Numbered from the stretch's first letter, positions 1 to 5,579 are shown. The stretch is DNA of 5,579 nucleotides from Candidatus Kaiserbacteria bacterium (GCA_002401495.1 NVTG01000012.1:1-5579); one strand, 5' to 3'. Program-made: numbers and translations. Notes: generated by a model from the letters alone, not told the origin.

Positions 1-575
1 ACTACAAAAAGATGCTAAAAGAAAAATTGGTCGCACTCGGACCGGGCCTTGTTAAAATGGCCTGCAAAGCGATGCTTGCTGGTGAGCCAGCCACCATGGC
101 TTTGTGCTTTGCAGGCAACGCGGTAACAACGGTCGCTATCGCAGGTTTTGCAAGAGTCACACAGTTCAAAGAAGAGCGATACGCATTTAGCCGCATTTAC
201 GACCTGACAGCAGCCCAAGGCTCAATTGCCGATTTTGCAGAGAGAACAAAAAAGGCAAAGATCTCCGGCGTATTAACTGTCTTCTCAGCGCTTTCCGACC
301 TCTATAATGTCAATGGACTGCTAACCGGAACCAAAACACTCGAGAGCTTGGTCACGAGCACCAGATTCGAAAATATTGGAACTGTCGCAAAAACTGCATA
401 CGGCCTTTACGACAAAAAAATCGAGAAGCTCGCCGCGAAAATCGGCATCGACCTCAGTTTCGGCGGCAAGAAAGTCGACGACGGTCCTTTGAATGTTCTC
501 GGAGAAGATGAATTCGAGATGCAACAAACATTCAGCGAAATTGTCGATATCATTTTGGACAAAAAGAGTTCTTAG
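1..575 (+). CDS. Hypothetical protein, probably 5'-truncated by the window edge
   Basis: I do not recognise this protein. The frame has 187 codons from the first ATG at 12 to a TAG stop, but it stays open through the first bases of the window. No Shine-Dalgarno sequence precedes that ATG, so the true start may lie outside. Counting from the ATG, residues 24-48 are rich in Ala, Gly and Val and include two Thr and a Cys; this stretch could be a membrane-associated or buried helix. Residues 50-145 look helical and mixed-charge, with many Lys, and the C-terminus (154-184) is acidic. No catalytic motif or clear signal peptide is visible. An intrinsic terminator follows 12 bases after the stop, so this gene is the end of its transcript. 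The reading frame is intact and its composition resembles the rest of the window. That it is a real gene is fairly sure; its function is unknown. Confidence 0.7.
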   Translation, partial: YKKMLKEKLVALGPGLVKMACKAMLAGEPATMALCFAGNAVTTVAIAGFARVTQFKEERYAFSRIYDLTAAQGSIADFAERTKKAKISGVLTVFSALSDLYNVNGLLTGTKTLESLVTSTRFENIGTVAKTAYGLYDKKIEKLAAKIGIDLSFGGKKVDDGPLNVLGEDEFEMQQTFSEIVDIILDKKSS

Positions 576-587
576 TTTTTATTACTT

Positions 588-613
588 GAGTCCCCGCGTA
601 AAGCGGGGATTTT
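588..613 (+). terminator. Intrinsic terminator of the first gene
   Basis: TCCCCGC (591-597) and GCGGGGA (603-609) form a perfect 7-bp GC-rich stem with a 5-base loop, followed by TTTT (610-613). G-U and A-U pairs of 588-590 with 610-612 can extend the base. It begins 12 bases after the stop of the upstream gene. The U-tract is short, so efficiency may be moderate. The opposite strand lacks a T-run after the stem, so it acts rightward only. Confidence 0.75.
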
Positions 614-633
614 GGGCCGTTTGCCCAAAGAAG

Positions 634-668
634 GACTTGACTGTAGTCCCTTGCCCCGAAGAATGTGT
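634..668 (+). repeat. Left terminal inverted repeat of the insertion sequence
   Basis: The outer block GACTTGA (634-640) is followed by a 10-base spacer and the inner block TTGCCCCGAAGAATGTGT (651-668). Both blocks recur inverted at the right end. The two-block layout is typical of repeats with an inner transposase-binding part and an outer cleavage part; assigning those roles here is inference. Confidence 0.82.
637..664 (+). promoter_or_regulatory. Possible transposase promoter inside the left inverted repeat
   Basis: TTGACT (637-642, five of six matches to the -35 consensus) lies 16 bases before AAGAAT (659-664, four of six to the -10 consensus). A promoter overlapping the left end is usual for insertion sequences, where transposase binding can repress it. 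The transcript would have a leader of roughly 130 bases. This is a consensus match only. Confidence 0.35.
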
Positions 669-790
669 GAGTCATAAAAATGAAGGTGTCCGTCGAGCAG
701 ATAAATATTTGTCCGGCCGGACGTCTACGGCGTGTAGAATTCCTCTGGTACCTGGCACGTCTTTGCATTAGCTCTCCTGGAATCCCAACG

Positions 791-796
791 AAGGAG
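791..796 (+). promoter_or_regulatory. Ribosome binding site of the transposase
   Basis: AAGGAG lies 5 bases before the GTG at 802. It is the only strong Shine-Dalgarno match in the leader, and it decides the start in favour of this GTG. Confidence 0.8.
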
Positions 797-801
797 TCCT
801 G

Positions 802-1950
802 GTGCAGATCAATGAACAGATACATGCAAAACTTGCAGAAACGTCTCAATTTTTACCCCCTCATTGCCCAAATCCGAAGTGTGAAAACTACGGAAAACCA
901 CCTTTGAAAGAAAATTGGTGTCAGAAGATCGGTTCGTTTTATCGAAAAAATGGTGACCGCGTTCCACGCTGGCTTTGCACGCAAGGAAAGAAAACTCATT
1001 CCTTTTCATATGCCGCTTTTGAATGCGCCTATTGGTTAAAAAGGAGAGATCTTTTGCCAGCCATTGCTCAAAATTTGGGTGAGCAGAGCTGCCTTCGCGG
1101 CTTGGCTCGCACGCTCGGAGTCAGTCAAAACTGCATTTATGGACAGTCCATGCGAATCGGTAGGCACTGCCTGGTTTTACATGAAATAGCGCTAAAATCG
1201 ATAAATCCAAAACGCTTGAGCACGTTGATTTTTGACGAGATGGAGTCTTGGGAGGTCAGTCAATTTGTTCCGACCACCCACCCGATGTTTATGGATTATA
1301 AAAGTGGTTTTAAACTTTCATTGAGTTGTTCTCCGATAAATCGAAAAGGCCGTATGACTACTGAGCAGCGGACTAACTACAAAGTGTGGTGCGAAAAGTA
1401 CGGTAAAGTACCTAGAAACAGCTCTACCAAGGCAGTTGGAAATATACTGAAGCACTTAAAGCCGATCTTTGAAAAAGTAAATGAGGTACAAATAGCGACG
1501 GATGAGAAGCGCACCTACGCATCAGAGTTGAAGAGATTATGGGGAGACTTGAACTATACGCACATGCAGTTCAATTCAAAAGAAGGGAGAAGTACGAGTT
1601 ACATGGGAAAGATCAACGCTGAAGACCAGTACATCCGACAAAGATGCTCGACGATGAGACGAGAGACGTTGGATTGTATGAAGCGGCATTCAAACACGAG
1701 TTTGCGTCACGCAACCTATATGATTAAGCGTAACTTTGTGATGGCAACAAGCCACACAAAACGCAAAAGTAACCCTGCGGTGAAACTAGGACTTATAGAA
1801 AAACCTGTGAAATGGGTGGATATTTTTTCAAGACGTGTGATCGATGGCTTGTCCCTTCTGCCAGTCTTTTTGAAGGATGTCTATCTACAAAAAGGACGAA
1901 CTCCATTTTTTAAGAACAGTCGTACTCACAAGGCCAGCTATGCAATCTGA
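802..1950 (+). CDS. Transposase, DDE-type with zinc ribbon and helix-turn-helix (IS1-like)
   Basis: This enzyme should cut and join the ends of the surrounding insertion sequence. It has 382 residues from a GTG start with a well-placed AAGGAG. The N-terminus resembles a zinc ribbon: C22 and C27, then C59 followed by S67-F68-S69. The usual second Cys of the last CxxC is Gly62, so the ribbon is degenerate unless C40 substitutes. Residues 97-118 fit the helix-turn-helix of this class (RGLARTLGVSQ followed by a bulky helix). Candidate catalytic acids are D145 (in IFDEMES), D234 (in IATDEK) and E274 or D275. The Arg-rich stretch after them matches the region after the last acid in IS1-type enzymes. 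NPAVKLGL (324-331) followed by W338 resembles the common PAMxxG...W tail. Classical IS1 uses two frames joined by frameshifting; here one ORF covers everything. No internal stop is present, so it may be active. Transposase is near certain, the exact family less so. Confidence 0.85.
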   Translation: MQINEQIHAKLAETSQFLPPHCPNPKCENYGKPPLKENWCQKIGSFYRKNGDRVPRWLCTQGKKTHSFSYAAFECAYWLKRRDLLPAIAQNLGEQSCLRGLARTLGVSQNCIYGQSMRIGRHCLVLHEIALKSINPKRLSTLIFDEMESWEVSQFVPTTHPMFMDYKSGFKLSLSCSPINRKGRMTTEQRTNYKVWCEKYGKVPRNSSTKAVGNILKHLKPIFEKVNEVQIATDEKRTYASELKRLWGDLNYTHMQFNSKEGRSTSYMGKINAEDQYIRQRCSTMRRETLDCMKRHSNTSLRHATYMIKRNFVMATSHTKRKSNPAVKLGLIEKPVKWVDIFSRRVIDGLSLLPVFLKDVYLQKGRTPFFKNSRTHKASYAI

Positions 1951-1955
1951 GCACT

Positions 1956-1991
1956 ACACATTCTTCGGGGCAATGGACACTCCTTCAAGTC
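1956..1991 (-). repeat. Right terminal inverted repeat of the insertion sequence
   Basis: Bases 1956-1973 are the exact reverse complement of 651-668, and 1985-1991 is the reverse complement of GACTTGA. The spacer is 11 bases here against 10 on the left, so the blocks align with a one-base gap. The repeat begins 5 bases after the transposase stop codon. Confidence 0.82.
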
Positions 1992-2046
1992 GGTCAGTTC
2001 GCTAAATAATTCCTGTTTTGACTTCTTGTGTTTTTTCATAGACTAC

Positions 2047-2074
2047 TTGCCTTTCTCTCTAGGCGGTTTATACC
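2047..2074 (+). promoter_or_regulatory. Possible promoter of the response regulator gene
   Basis: TTGCCT (2047-2052) and TATACC (2069-2074) each match four of six consensus bases, with a 16-base spacer. Transcription would start near 2081, giving a leader of about 40 bases. The match is only moderate. It lies outside the insertion sequence, so the gene need not depend on the element for expression. Confidence 0.35.
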
Positions 2075-2106
2075 CAGTTGCTTAATGAAATCAATTTATT
2101 TAAAAA

Positions 2107-2113
2107 AAGGTGA
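2107..2113 (+). promoter_or_regulatory. Ribosome binding site that selects the TTG start
   Basis: AAGGTGA contains AGGTGA, which pairs with the 3' end of 16S rRNA, and it lies 5 bases before TTG at 2119. The GTG at 2110 sits inside this site and has only an A/T-rich sequence upstream, so TTG 2119 is the better start. Confidence 0.65.
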
Positions 2114-2118
2114 GACAT

Positions 2119-2649
2119 TTGAATATTCTTTTCCTAGATGACGAAGTAGAAACGCACTTTGTTTTTGAAAATAGTTTTGAGGATCACAGAACTTTTTGCA
2201 CGGTCGATGCCAAGCAAGCATTTGAAATTATTCAAAAAGAAAAGATTGATTGCGTGGTCACTGACTTAGATCTGCGACTCTCTGAGCATGCAAAATCTTT
2301 TGACCTAATGGTCAATGGCTCTCACTTTGCCGGCCAGGCTCGGGCATTTTTGGGAAAATATACCCCAATTTTTTTGGCTTCAGGGCACTTTCGTGCGCCC
2401 GAAATTGCGAGCCAGTTGATTCAGGCGGGAGTGATTAACGATTTTATTCCCAAGCCTTACGGCATGACAGAGATTCGCAAGGTGGTTTTTGATGGAGTTG
2501 AGCTGTTAAAAGAGAGGTATCTGAAGGATACCGCTAATGTCTGTACCATTCCACGAAAGCAGTTAGATGCCGTGAAAGCACGCCTTGCTAATTTAACTAA
2601 GATTGTCGACAGCGAAGTGGATGCGATCAGCGCTGATTTACCGGTTTAA
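2119..2649 (+). CDS. Single-domain response regulator (receiver protein)
   Basis: This cytoplasmic phosphoacceptor protein should receive a phosphoryl group from a histidine kinase. Starting at TTG 2119, it begins MNILFLDDE, the usual opening of a receiver domain, and has 176 residues. D7 and D8 form the acidic pocket, D49 (in CVVTDLDL) is the phosphoacceptor, S88 (in FLASGH) is the switch Ser/Thr, and K112 (in PKP) is the conserved Lys. The D49-S88 distance is 39 residues against about 30 in CheY; the extra 9-10 residues fall in 53-70 (RLSEHAKSF and onward), after the phosphorylation site. Residues 125-176 form a Lys-rich helical tail with no recognisable DNA-binding or enzymatic output domain. 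No kinase gene is visible in the window. It is convergent with the permease gene, six bases from stop to stop. The receiver fold is sure; partner and output are unknown. Confidence 0.88.
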   Translation: MNILFLDDEVETHFVFENSFEDHRTFCTVDAKQAFEIIQKEKIDCVVTDLDLRLSEHAKSFDLMVNGSHFAGQARAFLGKYTPIFLASGHFRAPEIASQLIQAGVINDFIPKPYGMTEIRKVVFDGVELLKERYLKDTANVCTIPRKQLDAVKARLANLTKIVDSEVDAISADLPV

Positions 2650-2655
2650 ATCTAG

Positions 2656-5214
2656 CTATTTTAAGAAAAACGCCGCGCGCGTGTGCAATACTTTTCTGAC
2701 TGAAAGGTATGAGAGGCCTGTTGCGAGAAGTATCAGTGAGAGCAACGAGATGATCGGCACGACGGGGTTCCAGCTCCAGAAGGCGTCGAAGACCAGCTTT
2801 GAAATGGCGTAACTGACACCGACGCTTAATAACACTCCCATCAGGCCTGCGAGCAGCGCCAAAGTCGAAAACTCAAGCACAAAGAAGTTTCGAATCATTG
2901 TAGCTGGTGCGCCAAGTACTTTGACCAAGTTGATGTCGCGTCGCCTCTGTACTGCTTGGTGAGAGGCGATGGAGTACATCACTAAGAAACCGACAAGGAT
3001 GCAGAGTAGAGCCATGAATTGTAGGGCGACGCTCATTTGGCTGCTGATGTTCGAGATGCGGGCAACCATGCGTGAGACATCGATGATGGAGAGATTTGGT
3101 AGCGCCTTGACAATTTTATTTTGCAGCTCAATTTTGGCTGCGGAGTTCATGTCTCCGACCGTGGTGACAAATGTTTTTGGAGCATCATCGAGCACTCCCG
3201 GTTGAAGCTGCAAAAAGAAGTTCGGTTGAAAGCTAGTCCAGCGGACCGAACGCAGATTGACCACTTTTGCCTCAATCGGAATGCTTTGGATTTCAAAAGT
3301 GAGAAGATCGCCGAGTTTGAGCCCGAGCCTGCCGGCAAAGCGCTTTTCAACTGAAAGCTCTGCAACGGCCTGTTTCGCTGGATTGAAACGGCCAGAAAAG
3401 GCTCGGCCTTCGGTGATTTTCTCGGCAGAGCTCATCTTGGCGCGGTAGCTGAGGTTGTAGCCGCGATTACGAAAGCGCGAGGCTTGTTGATCTTCACGAC
3501 TGAATTTTTTTTGGTTGGCGTTGGTTTTTTCAAAGGCTTTGCCGTTGACCGCAACTAAGCGAGAGCGAATCATTGGCGAGATCTCTCCAAGGCTTGCCTG
3601 GTTTGCCGTTGCAACTTTTTGTAACACTTCGACTTGATCTTCTTGGATGTCGAATAGAAATAGACTTGGCAAGTTAGACTTTTCGGGATGTTCGAGCTCC
3701 GCTTGCAGTGTCGCCTCGACTTGCGGAATGATATTGAGCAACATCACTCCCATGCCGAGCGCTAAAAAACACGAGATGGTGGACTTTGGTTGACGTGCAA
3801 GATTTCGCAACGCGATTCGAAGCACGAGGGTGAATTTGTCACCGTAGCGATCAAAAAGCCAAATGGCCAAATAGGCGGCACTACCTAACAGTGCACCGGT
3901 AATGAGAAAGCCCGCGATAAAACTACTGCCGATCAGCCACGAGTTCGACTGCCATACGGCTGTGGCCCAGAGGGTGGCGACTCCGAGAAAATGCAGGACA
4001 TAGCTGTAAAAATTTTCGTGCAGGTGAAGGCTTTCAGAGCGAAAAAGCAAAGCGGGTTTCAAGCCTCTGATCTGTGCAAGTACCGGCAGGCAAATGAGCC
4101 AGCTTCCGACGATTCCGAGAAGGCTTGCAATGGCCAGACCTTGCACGCGCAATTGCAATACAATCGGCACTGATACGAGATCCTCAAGCACAAATGTTAA
4201 TAGGGGAGTGAGTGCTTGAGAGGCTGCAAAGGTCAGCAGGCTTGCGCCGATTCCAAGAAGTGTGATTTGCACGATGTAGATCGATAACGCCTGGCGGTCG
4301 CTCATGCCGAGGCTGCGAAAGATCGCGACCTCTTTGATTTTCGAATTGAGGTAGGTGCGAAATAAAAATGCGGCACCGATACACGCCAAGAAGATCGCCG
4401 CAATTGAAACGAGTGCGAGGTAGTCGCTGAGGTAAGTCAGCATGCGACTCATTTGTTGGCTGACATTGCGGTGCGAATAAATGCGAATGTCTTCTTCGAT
4501 ATGTTTTTGTTCAAAAATATTCGCTGTCGCACGCTCGAGTTCTTTGGGCGGTAGCTTGGTTTTGTAAACCGTGCTGTACCAGGCAAGGCTCTGTGCACTG
4601 ATCAATCCGGTGGATTTAATGTGTCCGAGGTCGATGTAAATTCGCGGAGCCATCGAAGTTGAAAAGCCAGAGGCTGCGTCGTCTTCAACCACATCGGTGA
4701 TTTTAAAAAGTTCGCTGCCAATTTTTAGCATCTCACCGATTTTGAGGCCGAGCTGCGGCAACACCTCTGGGTAGACCCAGACATTTTTAGCGGCATGAAG
4801 GTCATAGTCATGTGTCTGAGTCGAAATGTGACTTTGTGTACCCTGGTTCCTCAAACGAATAGCTCCGTAGAACGGATACTTTGCGTCGATCGCTTTAATT
4901 TGTACGAGGCGTGATTCGCCCTTGGTACTTGCCACCATCGAATAGGTCTCGATCATGTCGCTGCTGGGAACATCTCCTAAAACTACTGATGCGGCGGCCT
5001 TGTGTCGTTCTGTCAGCGGGTGCCTTGAGGACATTCCAAGGTCGGCTCCGAGTACCAGCTTTGAACGAAGTTCGAGCGAGTTTTCCAAGTGATGGCGAAA
5101 GCTGTCTAGCGTAACAAGTCCGGTGAGTCCGAGTGCTAGATTGAAAATGAACAACAAGGTGAAACGCCGGTGAAAGAGCAGGTCGCTTAGGGCCCATTTA
5201 ATAATTTGTTTCAT
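2656..5214 (-). CDS. ybbP: YbbP-type ABC transporter permease, FtsX/MacB superfamily
   Basis: This is the inner-membrane subunit of an ABC complex driven by the upstream ATPase. The 852 residues (E. coli YbbP has about 800) show about ten membrane segments near 17-35, 263-287, 310-335, 357-380, 402-420, 425-450, 475-497, 728-750, 775-803 and 815-835. Two large periplasmic domains lie at about 40-260 and 500-725. Each FtsX module carries the cytoplasmic motif after its first helix: EVAIFRSLGMS (295-305) and DINLVKVLGA (760-769). The stretch NLRSVRWTSFQPNFF (653-667), followed by PGVLDDAP (672-679), is characteristic of YbbP. Such proteins are mechanotransmission-type transporters; the YbbP substrate is poorly defined, and in enterobacteria the pair adjoins the lipase gene tesA, which is not visible here. 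The ATG at 5214 overlaps the stop of a mini-ORF and has no good Shine-Dalgarno site, suggesting coupled translation. An eight-A run codes for residues 568-570. Family assignment is confident. Confidence 0.9.
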   Translation of the reverse strand: MKQIIKWALSDLLFHRRFTLLFIFNLALGLTGLVTLDSFRHHLENSLELRSKLVLGADLGMSSRHPLTERHKAAASVVLGDVPSSDMIETYSMVASTKGESRLVQIKAIDAKYPFYGAIRLRNQGTQSHISTQTHDYDLHAAKNVWVYPEVLPQLGLKIGEMLKIGSELFKITDVVEDDAASGFSTSMAPRIYIDLGHIKSTGLISAQSLAWYSTVYKTKLPPKELERATANIFEQKHIEEDIRIYSHRNVSQQMSRMLTYLSDYLALVSIAAIFLACIGAAFLFRTYLNSKIKEVAIFRSLGMSDRQALSIYIVQITLLGIGASLLTFAASQALTPLLTFVLEDLVSVPIVLQLRVQGLAIASLLGIVGSWLICLPVLAQIRGLKPALLFRSESLHLHENFYSYVLHFLGVATLWATAVWQSNSWLIGSSFIAGFLITGALLGSAAYLAIWLFDRYGDKFTLVLRIALRNLARQPKSTISCFLALGMGVMLLNIIPQVEATLQAELEHPEKSNLPSLFLFDIQEDQVEVLQKVATANQASLGEISPMIRSRLVAVNGKAFEKTNANQKKFSREDQQASRFRNRGYNLSYRAKMSSAEKITEGRAFSGRFNPAKQAVAELSVEKRFAGRLGLKLGDLLTFEIQSIPIEAKVVNLRSVRWTSFQPNFFLQLQPGVLDDAPKTFVTTVGDMNSAAKIELQNKIVKALPNLSIIDVSRMVARISNISSQMSVALQFMALLCILVGFLVMYSIASHQAVQRRRDINLVKVLGAPATMIRNFFVLEFSTLALLAGLMGVLLSVGVSYAISKLVFDAFWSWNPVVPIISLLSLILLATGLSYLSVRKVLHTRAAFFLK

Positions 5215-5253
5215 CGTTTGCTCATAAGTTACTGCTCATAAACTGCTGATCAT
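5211..5253 (-). other. Relay of three mini-ORFs linked by four ATGA stop/start overlaps
   Basis: Reading leftward, the ATPase TGA (5250-5252) overlaps an ATG (5251-5253) opening a 5-residue ORF, MISSL, with its stop at 5236-5238. That stop overlaps an ATG (5237-5239) opening MSSNL, with its stop at 5222-5224. That stop overlaps an ATG (5223-5225) opening MSKR, with its stop at 5211-5213. That last stop overlaps the permease ATG (5212-5214). Every junction is the classical ATGA arrangement used for translational coupling. Whether ribosomes use the mini-ORFs is inference; none has a clear Shine-Dalgarno site. Confidence 0.6.
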
Positions 5254-5261
5254 AAGTTTAC
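5219..5261 (-). repeat. Three imperfect tandem repeats at the ATPase-permease junction
   Basis: On the + strand the units are TGCTCATAAGTTAC (5219-5232), TGCTCATAAAC (5233-5243) and TGCTGATCATAAGTTTAC (5244-5261). The coding strand therefore has repeated TTATGA-GCA cores. The repeats begin in the last codons of the ATPase and end 4 bases before the permease start. Unequal unit lengths indicate an old duplication that has drifted. Confidence 0.75.
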
Positions 5262-5579
5262 GATGCGCTGGCATCGTCCGGCGTGTTCGCGGTTGTGGGT
5301 GACTAAAATCAATGTTGTGGCATTTTTTTCAACTAGATCAAAGAGCAGGTCCATTACCTTGTCGCCGGTTTCTGTATCCAGGTTGCCGCTTGGCTCATCG
5401 GCGAGCAAGATATCAGGTCGTGTGACCAGGGCTCGGGCGATGGCCACACGCTGGCACTCGCCGCCGCTGAGTTGATCCGGGCGGTGCCGCAGCCGATTCT
5501 CCAGGCCAACATTTTTTAGCGCAGCGATAGCTCTGTCAGAGATCGAAGGGCCATCGCTGAGTTCTGTCTCTGGATTGAT
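5250..5579 (-). CDS. ybbA: YbbA-type ABC transporter ATP-binding protein, 3' part only
   Basis: This is the ATPase that should power the adjacent permease from the cytoplasmic face. Only the last 109 residues are visible; the frame runs off the right edge, and the Walker A motif and Q-loop lie outside (E. coli YbbA has 228 residues). In the visible part, LSGGE (37-41) is the ABC signature, DILLADEP (56-63) is Walker B with its catalytic Glu at 62, SGNLD (64-68) is the D-loop, and H95 in LVTHN is the switch His. The stretch TGDKVMDLLFDL (71-82) and the later THN...GRC fit YbbA better than LolD or MacB. A GTG within the signature region (5445-5447) could be misread as a start; it codes for an internal Val of QRVAIARA. 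The protein stops at RIVNL, roughly ten residues before the usual end of the family, where the junction repeats begin. It is the upstream gene of an operon with the permease. Confidence 0.92.
   Translation of the reverse strand: MNPETELSDGPSISDRAIAALKNVGLENRLRHRPDQLSGGECQRVAIARALVTRPDILLADEPSGNLDTETGDKVMDLLFDLVEKNATTLILVTHNREHAGRCQRIVNL

Larger units (their letters stand above)
634..1991 (+). mobile_element. Insertion sequence of about 1.36 kb, IS1-like by transposase architecture
   Basis: A single transposase gene is flanked by terminal inverted repeats in the expected orientation. The inner 18 bp are identical (651-668 and 1956-1973), and an outer GACTTGA heptamer matches at 634-640 and 1985-1991. 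The gene fills most of the element. The exact outer limits are inferred from where the inverted match ends. The eight bases outside each end (626-633 and 1992-1999) do not match, so no target-site duplication is seen. This suggests an old insertion, a later rearrangement, or ends slightly different from those called. The element lies between the terminator of gene 1 and the response regulator gene and interrupts no visible ORF. Confidence 0.8.
1992..2118. other. Intergenic region upstream of the response regulator
   Basis: This AT-rich spacer lies between the right end of the insertion sequence and the response regulator start. It holds the candidate promoter and ribosome binding site listed separately. 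A second, weaker promoter-like pair, TTGACT (2018-2023) and TAGACT (2039-2044), has 15-base spacing. I see no hairpin terminator for the transposase in it. Confidence 0.5.

Noticed and set aside
493..849. Short ORFs on both strands spanning the end of gene 1 and the left end of the insertion sequence
   Set aside because: They cross a terminator and the inverted repeat, lack start signals, and give low-complexity Arg/Cys-rich proteins.
626..1999. Target-site duplication around the insertion sequence
   Set aside because: The 8-9 bases outside the called ends, and small shifts of them, do not match; no direct repeat can be claimed.
2626..2637. Palindrome ATCAGCGCTGAT at the end of the response regulator gene
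   Set aside because: It lies within coding sequence, has no adjacent T-run, and one such 12-bp palindrome is expected by chance in this length.
2969..3448. Rightward ORFs of 60-80 codons opposite the permease
   Set aside because: They are antisense shadows of the permease, without ribosome binding sites or recognisable motifs.
4895..5197. 100-codon leftward ORF within the permease gene
   Set aside because: It overlaps the permease in another frame, has no start signal, and its protein is Arg/Pro/Ser-rich without domain character; the permease frame has clear homology features.
1..5579. CRISPR array, tRNA, rRNA or riboswitch
   Set aside because: I saw no regularly spaced long repeats, no cloverleaf with the conserved T-loop sequence, and no long structured leader.

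Overview
This window comes from a moderate-GC Gram-negative bacterium. The YbbA/YbbP-type ABC pair, the receiver-only response regulator and GTG/TTG starts preceded by Shine-Dalgarno sites all fit a proteobacterium or relative. A Bdellovibrio-like lineage is possible, but that is an impression and the window has no taxonomic marker such as rRNA or tRNA.

Layout, left to right. (1) Bases 1-575 (+) are the end of an unrecognised gene, probably open beyond the left edge, closed by an intrinsic terminator at 588-613. (2) Bases 634-1991 hold an apparently complete insertion sequence. A single 382-residue transposase (802-1950, +) with a zinc-ribbon-like N-terminus, helix-turn-helix and DDE-like core lies between terminal inverted repeats whose inner 18 bp are identical (651-668 and 1956-1973). 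No target-site duplication is visible. (3) Bases 2119-2649 (+) encode a single-domain response regulator. Its better-supported start is a TTG, not the GTG nine bases upstream. (4) Convergent with it, only six bases away, is a leftward operon. It contains the 3' part of a YbbA-type ABC ATPase (5250 to the right edge) followed by a complete 852-residue YbbP-type permease (2656-5214).

The ATPase and permease should form one inner-membrane complex of the MacB/FtsX/LolCDE superfamily, which acts on envelope substrates by conformational coupling and not by classical import. The response regulator has no output domain here and no kinase nearby, so its partner is unknown. The insertion sequence sits just downstream of the terminator of gene 1 and breaks no reading frame that can be seen.

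The most unusual feature is the ATPase-permease junction (5211-5253). Imperfect repeats of a TTATGAGCA-like unit create a chain of four consecutive ATGA stop/start overlaps. The ATPase stop overlaps the start of a 5-codon ORF, which overlaps a second 5-codon ORF, then a 4-codon ORF, whose stop overlaps the permease start. This looks like a termination-reinitiation relay, or the footprint of duplication of one ancestral ATGA junction.
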